Below, piece by piece: positions 35,301 to 45,352 of a DNA stretch of 64,000 bases. Below the pieces are notes generated by a model. The model searched no databases. It saw only the letters and a program-made list of their open reading frames with translations, and had not been told where the DNA came from. The stretch's first letter is position 1; the number at the start of each line of letters is the position of its first letter. The DNA comes from Armillaria gallica (taxonomy: Eukaryota; Basidiomycota; Agaricomycetes; Agaricales; Physalacriaceae): contig JBANDB010000005.1 in the NCBI GenBank assembly GCA_037576215.1, positions 3,844,001 to 3,908,000 on the forward strand, given 5' to 3'. The position numbers were made by a program, and so were the translations under genes.

Positions 35301-35646
35301 CAACTGCGAGCTGGAGCACATTGACTACCTTTATTGGGGTCATCTTCGTGCTCATGACCATGTTGTTCATGATATCACCAAGAGTCTGGATCAGTTCACC
35401 AGTGCCGAGGGTGGCAACGAGCTCATCGAAGACCTATCCCACGCCTACCGTGAGGTTCGCAGCTTCATTGTTGATGACAGTCTCCGGCGCTCCCTCGGCC
35501 TCTCTCTCGATCTTCCTGAGGGTTCCGAGTATGTGCCTTCCGACAACAACGCTTCAATGTGGGATGAGGGCGAGGACGAGTCGGCCGCTGGTCCTTCTGG
35601 CATTCAAGGTGATGACGATGAGGGCAAAGCTGGAGCTTCTGAGTAG
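32354..35646 (+). pseudogene. Antisense spliced gene A inside the retrotransposon, Zn2Cys6-like motif
   Basis: Plus-strand gene lying between integrase and the 3' LTR, opposite to gag-pol. Supported exons: from 32354 (or ATG 32402) to 32617, 32676-32843, 32906-33594, then from 33650. All have GT..AG introns of about 55-65 bp that join frames (for example NHL|LPCIAALEHEALI and RPSH|VLTHLSP). Later exons include 34006-34838 (proline-rich, then basic KRKKKKSKGKG and KKSSKKKSSRKV stretches resembling nuclear signals), a cysteine-rich exon at about 35019-35211 and the last exon to TAG 35646. The cysteine motif is C-x2-C-x6-C-x10-C-x2-C-x7-C, the spacing of fungal Zn2Cys6 clusters, but an in-frame TAG (35102-35104) sits inside it. 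The tail is acidic. Function unknown; possibly DNA binding. The start is uncertain. Confidence 0.6.
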
Positions 35647-36537
35647 ATCCATGTATATACATCTTTCTTGGTAGTTTTCAGCTTGCTGGCTCTTTTCGTC
35701 CACCTTTCTTCTTCTTATTTTAAACAAAATGCGTTTCTCCTGGCCTTTGTTGTATCCCTGGGGCCCCTCATGGGCCCTTATTCAATATTATCATGTCTTC
35801 TTGTTCTCTCTTCATGTGATCGCATCTAAGTCTGCCAATGTTATCAAATCTAGGGTCTCGCTGTCAATCTCTGCAGACCCTGATCAGCATTAGTCACGCA
35901 TTATCTCCTTTGTAATGCATGCTCCCTGCTTCAGTTCATGCTCTTCTCTGGTCTCCGTTGTTAGTCTTCCTTGTACTTAGTCCGCGGGGTCCTGGCAGGC
36001 TTTTTCTTTGCTCCATACCAGTCTCTCCGCCACTTGTCTCTATTTTTGTTCTAGTTCTTCAGCATCAGGTGTCATCTTTTCTAAATCGCTGTCATTGCTA
36101 AGCAACCCTGATTCGGTCTGATCAGTCTCCTCTGTGTGGTATTCGTAGAATCGAAAATTTATTTCCTAATTTTCCACTTTAAATGTTAAAAGGTATGAAG
36201 GTATACTTGCGTATACCTACTATATCCCCCACACTAAAAAGAATTGACTGTCCCCAGTCATCAACACCACCCATCACTAAACTTTCTCTTGAATTTCAAA
36301 TCAATTTCTGACTTAGTCGCGTCTGCTGTTATTTTTAACATTCGCGGGCATGTACTTGTCAGAAATTTATTTTTCTTCTAACTCATGAATGGTCTTGGTT
36401 CAATATACCTATTTAGCTGCAGTTGCTGCGCTTCTGGTATAAAAACTGAGCGAGCTTGCTGGTATGTCCCATCCACCACTCAGTATCTCTGTTTTACTTG
36501 CATTCTAGCTTGCTTTTTGCCCAAACATTTTCCCAAA
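35647..36537. other. Spacer between the two antisense genes
   Basis: Pyrimidine-rich on the plus strand, with no frame that continues either neighbour. It probably contains the end of gene A and the promoter of gene B (AAAATG start context at 36535-36540). Confidence 0.35.
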
Positions 36538-38020
36538 ATGTCTTCTCCTGCTGCTCCCATTATGCCCTTTGTTGCCATCAAGGCTGTTATCATGCAGCTT
36601 TGCCAGAACCTCAGCACTACTGCATCTGATAATATGGCTCAGCTCCATGAGTATACAGTATGCCTTTTTATTGTGCTTGCTACCTTTCACAGTGATGCTG
36701 ATTTCCTCTTGCAGAAGTATCTCGAGGCCCACAAGGACGAGCTCCTCAAGGACAAGGAGTTCAAGGAGATCGTCTTCAAGGCTCGCAGCACCATCGAGAA
36801 GAAGTTTCACACCAACGCCTCGAAACAGCCGATTCACAAGGTTCTGAAAACCATCACTGGCTGGGTCCAGTCCAAACGGCATGTAGTCAAGTCGGGTCCT
36901 CCTGCTTCTGCTCCTACCGGTCCTCGTCGCAAGGTATTTCTTTTTCTTCCTTTTTCTTCTCTCATACTTATCTGGTTTCTTCTAGACTCCGATTACTCGT
37001 AGCAAGGGCAAAGGTCGTGCCCTCAAGAGGTCTCCTGCCGTCATTGATTCTGGTTCTGAATCCGCCGACGGGGAGCCTGACAAGGTAGCCGACCATTCTG
37101 ATTCTGAGTCCGAGTCCATTAAAGTATGCTTTTTCTTAGATTCCTCAAATGTCTCTGTTCCGCACGCTAACTGACAGTATCCTCAAGATGTCCATTGACG
37201 ATGACAACTCCAAACCAGCTCCTCCTAAGGCTACCAAGTCTTTTAAAAGCAAGTCTGGTGACGCTGTCGTCGGCGAGAAGCGTAAGGAGTCTTCCAAGGT
37301 GAGATATCTTGTCTTTCCTCAAGATATCCCCTACACTAAAAGCTCCTCGCTTTAGGACGAGCCCTCTGCCTGTTTCCATTGCGGAGGGAACGACCATTCT
37401 CTTCTAGACTGCCCTGCTGCTGGCACCGTAAGTTCTTTCTTCTTGCGAGCTTGCTAGCTTATCGCGCTAACTCTCAGTTTCCTAGTCTTCTCCTGCCAAG
37501 TGCCATCACCCAGATGCCGATCGTGATGCCAAGTGGTCTTGTCATGCCTTCCCGTATTCTTCAGCCCGTGAGTTCTATTCTTCTCGTCCTCGCGGCGGAT
37601 CCGATAGACGGGCGGCCTCTGTTCTTGGTCTGGTCAGCACCAGTGCATCTTCTCTTTCTCTTGTCTATCTCTTTTCTCACTTTTCCCCTTTCAGTTTCCG
37701 GGGAGGGTGGAAATGCTGCCCTTAGTGAGGCGCTTCACTCGTCTCCACAAGGGGCATCCCTGGACGGTCTTCGCATCGAGTCGCCTGAGTTCTTGGCCTG
37801 GCTCGAGAGTGCCATCCTGGGCGACCTCGTTGTGCTCCATCATACCATTTTTGCTGCAGAGAGACAGCGCACATTCCTTCTCAGCGAGCTCTCTGGAATC
37901 CAAGGGGCTCTATCTGCTTCCAGTACTGAAGCTGGCTCGCCTGATGGTGCTGCTTCTGCAGATCCCAGGCGCGGTGCCTCTGCTCCGACCCCGATTATCC
38001 TGGAGCCTTCATGTTTCTAG
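36538..38020 (+). CDS. Antisense spliced gene B inside the retrotransposon, CCHC zinc knuckle
   Basis: Starts at ATG 36538 (MSSPAAPIMPFVAIKAVIMQ). Small introns join frames cleanly: HEYT|KYLEAHKDELLKDKE, GPRRK|TPITRSKGKGR, SESIK|MSIDDDNSK and RKESSK|DEPSACFHCGGNDH. The zinc knuckle CFHCGGNDHSLLDC (C-x2-C-x4-H-x4-C, about 37373-37414) is of the retroviral Gag or nucleic-acid-binding type. Upstream there is a charged helical stretch (EAHKDELLKDKEFKEIVFKA) and basic segments. The last exon ends LEPSCF at 38020. Exons between 37430 and 37690 have more than one plausible splice choice. It runs antisense to gag-pol, which has its own zinc knuckle on the other strand. Function unknown; RNA or DNA binding is likely from the motif. 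No stop interrupts the joined model that I can read. Confidence 0.55.
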
Positions 38021-38351
38021 ACCCCGGCCCTTCATTGTTGATATTTCCAGTTCTTTTGTTGGTAATGGTCACGGTAACTCGGTTTCCTCATCTTCTCGCA
38101 TCTCTTTCCAGTTATCTGCTACTGATGTTGACTATCTGCTCCCTTACTGTTACTCTCTCTTAGCTTACTTTAGGAGTAGCATTCCGGGAGTCTCCAGGGC
38201 CTATCTCATCATCCAGTAGTTTTCATTTTGTGCTGTTTAGCTAGTTTTCCTTTACTGCCATTATTTAGTAATGGCTTCGCACTGTCTTTACACACCATAA
38301 TACACCACCCTCGGGGTGTCTTGTGCTTTCTTTGATGCGAGCTCTCTGAGT

Positions 38352-39635
38352 TTAATTGTCTAAGTTAATGTCTTTTGACACTTTAAGATTCTCTGTCTCT
38401 GGATAATCCTTTGTGAAGTTATCTGGTACTTTATCTTTAGGCTCTGGGGAGTCCATAAGTTTCTGTAACTCCTCATGTGACATATCCATGAGTTCAAGTA
38501 CCCACCCTTCCAAATCTATGGATTTTCGGGCTAGATATGGTACTACCCTAAACGTGGCTATCTTAGACCGAATTATAGCTCCATCTATCTCGGCTAAGAT
38601 GTAATTGCCGGCCTTGGTGCGATGCACGACTACTAGGGGCCCCAAGTATCGTGGTTTCATTTTTGTGTTTAATGAGCTCTCAATCTGACTGTTTCGCATC
38701 AAGACCAGATCACCGCACTTAAACTTGAACTCCTTGATCTTGTTGGCATTCATCTTAGCGTACTGCAGCATCCTTTCCCTCTTTGTCGTGTCTATATTCT
38801 GGTGCATTTCTTCCACCTTGTCTGCATGTTTCTGTAGCGCTATGGCTCTTAGTCCGCGGAGCTCCCAGTCTTCTAGGATTCTGCCAGGGTACTCCACTAG
38901 CCACGTCGCCTCTAGTACGTCTAATGGTAGGACCGGATGCACCCCTGTTACCGCAAAGAATGGAGAGCATCCCATCCTTTTGCATATGGTAACTCGGTCA
39001 GCCCACATTATGAGGATGAAGTAGTGATGCCACTGGTTTTCTACCCCACCGCACGCTTTATAGAGCACCTGACGGACGTCCCAGTGCAGTCGCTCGATCC
39101 TTCCATTAGCCTGAGAATTATAAGGCGATATTAAGATGCCCCTAATCCCATACTTTTTCTCTAGGTATTTGAGAGCTGCCTTGAAGGGCTTCCCATTATC
39201 CGTAACGATGAGGGACAAACATCCCCATCTACATATGATGTCTTCAAATAACCATTCCCCAATTGCTTGCACCATCTCATTCGCCAAAGTTCTGCCTTCC
39301 ATCCAACTAGTGAGCGTGCAATGGCCATGCACAATATATTTGTGGCCGTTCGAGGCCTTAGGCATGTGCATGGTGTCTGCATGCAGTACCTGAGAGACCG
39401 ACGGTGTGAATGATACTGTTGGCGGTGCTTTTATTACTGACTTCTGGCGTTCTTGACATATATGGCAAGTCCCGATGTACCACGCAATGTCTCTTTCCAT
39501 TTCTGGCCACCAGAACCTCTCCTTAATTAGCATCTTAGTAGCATACATCCCACGGTGGCCTAGCTGGTCATGTGCGGTTTTCATAATGTACATGCGGCAC
39601 TCAGGATAGATTACTAGCTTGTATTCTGATTCCAT
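38352..39635 (-). CDS. Integrase region of Ty3/gypsy pol
   Basis: Frame of 427 codons. N-terminal HHCC zinc domain (HDQLGHRG..CHIC), then the catalytic core with D in HADTMHMP, D in VTDNGKPF and E in NGRIERLHWDV. The spacing between the last two is 34 residues, matching DD35E integrases. A GPY/F-like module follows (YLGPLVVVHRTKAGNYIL). No clear chromodomain at the C-terminus. It is in the same frame as the RNase H ORF and separated from it only by a TGA (39642-39644), so this is the 3' part of one pol reading frame. The ORF start is nominal. Confidence 0.9.
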   Translation of the reverse strand: MESEYKLVIYPECRMYIMKTAHDQLGHRGMYATKMLIKERFWWPEMERDIAWYIGTCHICQERQKSVIKAPPTVSFTPSVSQVLHADTMHMPKASNGHKYIVHGHCTLTSWMEGRTLANEMVQAIGEWLFEDIICRWGCLSLIVTDNGKPFKAALKYLEKKYGIRGILISPYNSQANGRIERLHWDVRQVLYKACGGVENQWHHYFILIMWADRVTICKRMGCSPFFAVTGVHPVLPLDVLEATWLVEYPGRILEDWELRGLRAIALQKHADKVEEMHQNIDTTKRERMLQYAKMNANKIKEFKFKCGDLVLMRNSQIESSLNTKMKPRYLGPLVVVHRTKAGNYILAEIDGAIIRSKIATFRVVPYLARKSIDLEGWVLELMDMSHEELQKLMDSPEPKDKVPDNFTKDYPETENLKVSKDINLDN

Positions 39636-39641
39636 GTCCCG

Positions 39642-40850
39642 TCAGTACAATTTTCCTTTATCCACCATGAAATTCTTCGCATAGCGAATGAAGTTTCTAT
39701 ACTGGTTGTCGGTAAAGCCATCTAGACGTTCGGTAGGATTCGCATGCCATTGTCTGACCTTAATGAGCTGTCTATCCAACATCTTTGCATATCCACTCCT
39801 CCATTCCTCAGGGTAGTCTGCTGACTCCGTGAATCCCACTTCTGCTGGCAGGAACACTCCCTTGTTATATCTAACTGTGAGAACGTCGGCTGTGTCTAGT
39901 GCGCTTTTTATAACCTTTTCTTCATGGAAATCGTGTACCGCTCTGGCTATGGTTACGTAGCCATGCCACATGTCTATTCTTTCCTTGAAGTCTGCGATAT
40001 CTAGGACTTCTTCTTCTGTCTCATTGACTATCTCTACTTCCTCGTCAATGGGTTTGTACCCTTCCTCCGGATTCAAATATTCTTCGTCCCCAGGTTGGAA
40101 GTCTCGCCTCAAGAGTCCGTCTGGTGCGTGCCGCTCGCCAGGAATGTGTACTAACGTGAAATGAAACATGAGGATCGATTTGATCCATCTATTTATTGCG
40201 GCGTTGGGAACCTCGTCTGGGTTCCTTAGCATCCCTGCAATATATTTCACATCCGTTTCCACCACTAATTTCCTGACGCCGAATAGCCAGTGTCTGCAAG
40301 CGTGCAGTGCACGGAATAATCCATACAGCTCTCTCTTAGGTTGCGAGAAGCGAGCTTCTTGCTCGTTCAGCACGATCGACCCAAACCTCACATACCTCCT
40401 CCTCTTAGGGTTATCTGGATCGAGTTGACAGATATAAAATCCTATAGCTCTATATGAGGTATCTATGCCCAATATTACAGGCGAGTCTATCTCATAATCC
40501 AGTGGCATTAGCAAGGGGCAGTCTTGCAACGCATCTTTCAGCTTCTGCATTGCTTCTGCTTGGTCTTTTTCAAAGGTGAAGGGTTCCTTGAGCCGTGTGA
40601 GCTTGGTCAATGGCTCCGCTTTCTTCGCATAGTCCCTTATAAATATGCAATGCACTCCAACAGTGCCTAGAAACGAGCAGACATCGCCTAAGTCTTGGCA
40701 AGGTCCCCACCTCATGATGACCCCTACCCTATCGGTTTCTGGTTTCCTCCTGTCATAGGTGCATCTATGGCCAACCACCATGATTTCTGATGTGCACAGT
40801 ACTGCTTTGTGTCCTGAGAACGTGCCTCCTGCATATTTCATGCACTGCAC
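39642..40850 (-). CDS. RT thumb and RNase H region of pol
   Basis: Continues the RT frame after an in-frame TGA at 40878-40880. It carries the RT-RNase H connection (EPLTKLTRLKEPFTFEKDQA) and an RNase H domain with the acidic residues in ILGIDTSYRAIGFY, QPKRELYGLFRAL and VVETDVKYIAGML, plus a C-terminal HAPDGLLRRDF of the Ty3 type. It then extends about 130 residues before the TGA at 39642. Broken copy of a once-continuous pol. Confidence 0.85.
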   Translation of the reverse strand: MQCMKYAGGTFSGHKAVLCTSEIMVVGHRCTYDRRKPETDRVGVIMRWGPCQDLGDVCSFLGTVGVHCIFIRDYAKKAEPLTKLTRLKEPFTFEKDQAEAMQKLKDALQDCPLLMPLDYEIDSPVILGIDTSYRAIGFYICQLDPDNPKRRRYVRFGSIVLNEQEARFSQPKRELYGLFRALHACRHWLFGVRKLVVETDVKYIAGMLRNPDEVPNAAINRWIKSILMFHFTLVHIPGERHAPDGLLRRDFQPGDEEYLNPEEGYKPIDEEVEIVNETEEEVLDIADFKERIDMWHGYVTIARAVHDFHEEKVIKSALDTADVLTVRYNKGVFLPAEVGFTESADYPEEWRSGYAKMLDRQLIKVRQWHANPTERLDGFTDNQYRNFIRYAKNFMVDKGKLY

Positions 40851-40877
40851 AACTCTATTTACGTTCTGGAAGTGCTC

Positions 40878-42158
40878 TCATACGAATCTTCGTATGCCCT
40901 CATTCGCAGGGATGGTCTCATAACCCCCGTCTTTTGTCTCGTAGCGGGTTTTTGGTCCGCATACTGGTACATCGTCGACATATGGTATAGTTACATGTGG
41001 AACCTCCTCTTGCAGAATGTAGGTCACGTCGTCATGAAAGATGGGTACCGAATTGGTCCATCCCATAGGCAGTGTTACTAGCCACAGCGCCCCAAACAGT
41101 GTTTGGAATGTCGTCATATCTCTTGACTTCTTATCCAATGTCCTCTCATTGTATCCTACATATAAATCCAATGTAGCTCTGCAGGATCTACCAGCGAAGT
41201 GTTCAGCGAGCTTGTCAGTTGCTGGAGGTACCCCCGAGTGCTTTATTGTTACAGCGTTTAAGGGTTCCAGGCTATGTACGAGTCGGAGGCTCTTGCCGTC
41301 TTTCTTGACGACACAGAACCAGCGCGAGCGGTACGAGGAGTTTGAAGGCTCATACACGCCAGCCTGTATCTTTGTGTGTATGATCTTACAGACCTCATCA
41401 AATATTCCCGGTGGAATCGGTATGTTTTTCTGTACCCAGGGTGTATGCTCTATTATTGGGATAGTTACAGGTGGGAAGTATTCCTCCTTGAATGCCCCCC
41501 TTTCTGTATCGTCCCATGCAAAACCTGTGTTCTGTTCCATCATAAAATGATGCAGGAGCTTTCTCTCCTCAGGCCATAGGAATTCTTCCTTATGCACCTT
41601 ATCGATCTGTTCTTTCCTTTCTGCCGTGTACCTCCCGGTTGGTGTGAAGTCGGGAGGCCGCTCGCTAAGGGTCGGCATATCTTGTAGGAGATCTCCCTTG
41701 ATATTTTGCTCGATCCTGAATTCGGAGGGCAGCCCCCCTGTTACTGGCCTCACTTTCTGCACCACCGGTTTGTACTTCCTCATTGCAAACACATCTTTGA
41801 CCAACCCGACTGGAAGCGGGGTATACGATGGGTCAATTTCCCCGTGAAAATATGTTCTAATCCATCTACTTGGATTATCCTCCAGCATCCTGTCAGACTC
41901 CTCTACGTGTCTTCGTTGTTCACGAACGTCTCTGATATCTTTAAGCGCCCCAAAGTATGAAGACAATGTCCCACGTGCCTTTTTGTCTTCGCCTCTCACC
42001 AGTGAGCCCGCTACTGCATAGGTCGCCTGTAATTCTTCCCTTCTAAATGTTTTTGATCCTGTCGGTAGAGCATAGCCACCGATCAAGAAGTCTCTGTCAT
42101 ATTTTTCTTCTATTATTAGGGCCAGCTCTCCTTGATTGTCGATCAAATCATTGATCAC
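40878..42158 (-). CDS. Reverse transcriptase region of pol
   Basis: Frame of 426 codons. RT fingers and palm: AGVYEPSNSSYRSRWFCVVK, SLRLVHSLEPLNAVTI, FQTLFGALWLVTLPMGWTNS, with the catalytic box YVDD in IPYVDDVPVCGP. It ends at TGA 40878. It overlaps the end of the protease ORF in another frame (GTG at 42158 against TGA at 42157-42155), so either a frameshift joined them or one base has been lost. Confidence 0.9.
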   Translation of the reverse strand: MINDLIDNQGELALIIEEKYDRDFLIGGYALPTGSKTFRREELQATYAVAGSLVRGEDKKARGTLSSYFGALKDIRDVREQRRHVEESDRMLEDNPSRWIRTYFHGEIDPSYTPLPVGLVKDVFAMRKYKPVVQKVRPVTGGLPSEFRIEQNIKGDLLQDMPTLSERPPDFTPTGRYTAERKEQIDKVHKEEFLWPEERKLLHHFMMEQNTGFAWDDTERGAFKEEYFPPVTIPIIEHTPWVQKNIPIPPGIFDEVCKIIHTKIQAGVYEPSNSSYRSRWFCVVKKDGKSLRLVHSLEPLNAVTIKHSGVPPATDKLAEHFAGRSCRATLDLYVGYNERTLDKKSRDMTTFQTLFGALWLVTLPMGWTNSVPIFHDDVTYILQEEVPHVTIPYVDDVPVCGPKTRYETKDGGYETIPANEGIRRFV

Positions 42159-43909
42159 TGAAAACCCTGTTCAACCTCTCGCTGCGCTACGCGGTGCTGC
42201 CCACACAGGAATGTTGGCACCATTGTGCTCCATAGCAAGTTAGGGTCTCTTATTTTTATCACTTGGCTGCCATCCATATTATTATAGACCGTGCTCGAAG
42301 TTAACACATCGAACGGTCTCCCTAGCAATACGTCATATGCGGGATCACATATAATGTGTACTTGTAGATACACCATAATGTCACCAAATAAGAACGGCAC
42401 ATTCTTGGCCATGCCCAGCAATTTCTCCACTTGTTTGTTAGCAGACTGCATATTAATGATTATATCAGGATCATAAATCAGTCCTAGTTGGTCTGTGATA
42501 TGTTCAGACATCGATACTATTTGAGAGCCAGTATCATGCAAGCTCTCTAATTTCTCGACGCTGTTGATGAGTGGAAACACCGAGCGTATGGCTTGTGAAT
42601 CCTTGGCTACGTATACAGCCTTGGGTTCCTCACCGTGCTCAGCTGCCTCGTTCACGTACTGCAAGAACGGATCTTGCCAAACTAGTGAGCCTGCGGGCAT
42701 GCTGTTTCTTGTCTCAGTTGACACCATGAAACTACCGATGAAGGGCAGCTTCGAAATATGAATTGCTCCTTCTGGCAGCCCTTCCACCTCTTCTGTTTCT
42801 AATTCACTGAAGGGGAAGACTTGCTCCATTTCTTCATTTGCTTCTCCTTCCTCTTCTTTGTCTATATTCTCCTCGATGAAGTATCCAAATTGCTGCTTTC
42901 CTCCCCTTGCCTTTTTGCCAAATGCAATCCGTTTCAGGGTAAGCTCGCTCTTCACGTTGTCTCGCAATTTTGACAACGAGAGGAGCTCGCTGACGGTTAT
43001 CAGTACCTCTGTATTCATGACCCTTTCCATGACCTCGGCCCTATCACCTCGTTCTTGGATCGGTGCCCTGATCTTATACGTGGGTTCCTTTGAGTCTGGA
43101 TGGTACGGTGTGTACCCCTTTGCGATGTCCTTCTTTTTCGTGGGACCTCCCTCTCCTTCCGTTGTTGGTTTGCCACGTGCGTTAAAGAAGTCCTTAGGTA
43201 TGCATGGAACTACCACCTGCGGCATAGGTATGACCTTGGGTACGGGGTCCATCCGTACTTGCTTATTTTTCATCGTTTGCTCGTCATCTTCTGAATCCTC
43301 AACCTCTTCAACCGTTACTTTCTTCTTCTCGACCACTTCTCCCCTTGTTTTCTTTTGGTTTTTGTTTACGTCCTCTGGGGGTGATGGTGAACCAGACCTG
43401 GCAATTCCACTAGTCTTACTTTGGCTCCCACCCGCCTTCATTGAACGTTTATAAAAACCCTGCTTCCTTTCTTCTTCTGTAGGGAGCTCCTTGCCGGCTT
43501 CATCTAGTTCGTACCCTCTACTTCTCGTCCGAGGACCCGGTGCCATATTCACGTTTTGCGACCGCAGCTCATACAGTTTGCACTCCAAATCTTGTTTTTC
43601 TTGGAGCAACATTGCTAAAGAGCCAGTCACATTCAGGAGGCCAGGGGTCAGAGACCCAGTGATCAACACATTCTGGCTGACATTCTTCTCCTGTCGCGAA
43701 TAATACTCATCGATCTGGTTCTTGGAGAGGGGATCTTTTATATCCGCTGGGAATTCTCCTCCATCAGGAAGACGTGCCCTTCCTCGCACCATGACTATCT
43801 TCCCCGCATTAAGATAGTCCATCCTCGTTGGACAATCAGCATTCATGTGTCCATTTTCTCCACAGAACCAGCACTCCAGCCTGTTTAGCGGGCTCGCTCC
43901 AACATTCAT
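42155..43909 (-). CDS. Zinc knuckle and aspartic protease region of gag-pol
   Basis: Near the N-terminus is the nucleocapsid-like knuckle CWFCGENGHMNADC (C-x2-C-x4-H-x4-C). A long charged linker follows (KKKVTVEEVEDSEDDEQ). Near the C-terminus lies the retropepsin: active site LHDTGSQIVSMS and the later strand YDVLLGRPFDVL. It is in frame with the gag ORF, separated by one TGA at 43946-43948. The fusion knuckle-protease arrangement is usual for Ty3/gypsy. Confidence 0.85.
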   Translation of the reverse strand: MNVGASPLNRLECWFCGENGHMNADCPTRMDYLNAGKIVMVRGRARLPDGGEFPADIKDPLSKNQIDEYYSRQEKNVSQNVLITGSLTPGLLNVTGSLAMLLQEKQDLECKLYELRSQNVNMAPGPRTRSRGYELDEAGKELPTEEERKQGFYKRSMKAGGSQSKTSGIARSGSPSPPEDVNKNQKKTRGEVVEKKKVTVEEVEDSEDDEQTMKNKQVRMDPVPKVIPMPQVVVPCIPKDFFNARGKPTTEGEGGPTKKKDIAKGYTPYHPDSKEPTYKIRAPIQERGDRAEVMERVMNTEVLITVSELLSLSKLRDNVKSELTLKRIAFGKKARGGKQQFGYFIEENIDKEEEGEANEEMEQVFPFSELETEEVEGLPEGAIHISKLPFIGSFMVSTETRNSMPAGSLVWQDPFLQYVNEAAEHGEEPKAVYVAKDSQAIRSVFPLINSVEKLESLHDTGSQIVSMSEHITDQLGLIYDPDIIINMQSANKQVEKLLGMAKNVPFLFGDIMVYLQVHIICDPAYDVLLGRPFDVLTSSTVYNNMDGSQVIKIRDPNLLWSTMVPTFLCGQHRVAQREVEQGFQ

Positions 43910-43945
43910 TTGTCTGGGTGCACTGCTAAAGCCAGACGGTGCTGG

Positions 43946-45163
43946 TCATGCATTGTATGGATTATACTGCTGTGCCTGCATCTGTTGCTGCTGCTGCAAG
44001 AAGCTTGTGATCGTTTTCTGCTGCTCGACGAAAGCCTTTTCTAAAGCTGCAATCTGCTGCGACTCCTGTTGAGCTTGCAGTGCCTGCTGCTCAAATATAT
44101 CTTTCATCGAGGCCAGAATACCTCCTACATCTTCTTGTTTTACTGCAGTTTCATTCGCATTATTCCTCATGCTTGAGCGGACTCCATGCAATTCTCTCGT
44201 ACTGGAAGCGACCGTGTCTAGTCCACGCGCTTCATCTCGCTTTCTATCCATTGCTGAAAACACTCCTTGGAGTACGTCAAGGCCACTGGCCATGACTTCC
44301 TCTAAGGTATAGGGATTTGCAGGATCTCTGCTTGTTTTCCCCGCTGGTAGGTTCAACCGCTCCATCCTCAGCTTCATTGAGTTGTATAAACTGTCAGACA
44401 TTGGAGTAAGGAACTGATCCACCAGCTCTCTGTTTGAACATATGCCTTCACTCTTGAGAACCACTGCTAGGACTTGGAACTCTCGTTTGAATGACATATA
44501 ATCTGATCTTTCTTGGATCGGAGAGAGTCTGTATCGATGCACAAGTTGTTTCATTTCCTGCATAGTATCACGGTCGCCAGCCAGGGCGCCATCATAACTA
44601 CTCAGTATGTCCTTTTTAAACTCTGCGAATGTGCCGGTCACATAGTGCTCTAGAACTTTCCACTGCTTTTCCGTTTTGATGTCGGTGTAGCTAACAGCAT
44701 ACTTCTTCTTTTCTACATCAGTGACTACAGCACTTTTATCGAACAACTCCTCTAATCTCGAGAAGAATCTCTCTAGCTCTTCAGGATCTGTAGAGCTCTC
44801 AAATCTAGGTGCGGACTTTTCATTCGGTCCGGGCATAGATGGTGCCATGGTTGTATTACCACGGAATGGGGGTATGAAATATCTCAGGTTTGTATTAGGT
44901 TGTGAGCTCACAGTGGGAGCTCTGACGGTTCCTGTGGGACCAGGAATACCGGAGCTGCTCGAACACCTTCGATTAACGTGAACCGGAGCAGGTTCTTGCC
45001 ACGTTTGGATGTCTGCGTTGGATCTACCCTTCTTAGCTGTGGGTTCCGCTGCTGGATATGGGTATATCGGGGGAACACTTAATCCTCTCACTGCTTTCGC
45101 TGATCTAGTTTTCGGTTCTCTAGGCTGAGATGGTCCTTGTACTGGTGGTACGCAGATAGTCAA
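43946..45163 (-). CDS. Gag (capsid) region of the retrotransposon
   Basis: About 405 codons. The Ty3-type capsid core is recognisable by order and character (SSTDPEELERFFSRLEELFD, KQWKVLEHYVTGTFAEFKKD, LVHRYRLSPIQERSDYMSFK). The C-terminal part is a glutamine-rich coiled coil (QQALQAQQESQQIAALEKAF). The first codon at 45163 is TTG. The frame stays open upstream to a TAA near 45290 without an ATG, so the true start is unclear and may be the internal methionine in NTTMAPSMPGP. Confidence 0.75.
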   Translation of the reverse strand: MTICVPPVQGPSQPREPKTRSAKAVRGLSVPPIYPYPAAEPTAKKGRSNADIQTWQEPAPVHVNRRCSSSSGIPGPTGTVRAPTVSSQPNTNLRYFIPPFRGNTTMAPSMPGPNEKSAPRFESSTDPEELERFFSRLEELFDKSAVVTDVEKKKYAVSYTDIKTEKQWKVLEHYVTGTFAEFKKDILSSYDGALAGDRDTMQEMKQLVHRYRLSPIQERSDYMSFKREFQVLAVVLKSEGICSNRELVDQFLTPMSDSLYNSMKLRMERLNLPAGKTSRDPANPYTLEEVMASGLDVLQGVFSAMDRKRDEARGLDTVASSTRELHGVRSSMRNNANETAVKQEDVGGILASMKDIFEQQALQAQQESQQIAALEKAFVEQQKTITSFLQQQQQMQAQQYNPYNA

Positions 45164-45332
45164 TCTCTTTTGTGAGGTAGTACCCTCGATGTCGGAGTCG
45201 TTCTGGTTAGGAACTCGTCCAACGGATTTACTCCTTGGCGGAATTTTTGATAAGCTTAATGTAGCTTTGTTGTACCGAGTAGCGAGTTGTTAAAACAAAT
45301 CACAATACTATCGATGCACAATTGAAGACTCC

Positions 45333-45350
45333 CCCTCGCGGTGGGCTCCA
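45333..45350 (-). other. Primer binding site
   Basis: On the minus strand, two bases after the end of the 5' LTR, the sequence TGGAGCCCACCGCGAGGG begins with TGG, the complement of a tRNA CCA end. The matching tRNA cannot be named from this window. Confidence 0.5.
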
Positions 45351-45352
45351 AA

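Noticed and set aside
38352..38600. Chromodomain at the integrase C-terminus
   Set aside because: The tail after the GPY/F-like module is acidic and lacks the aromatic cage pattern I would expect.
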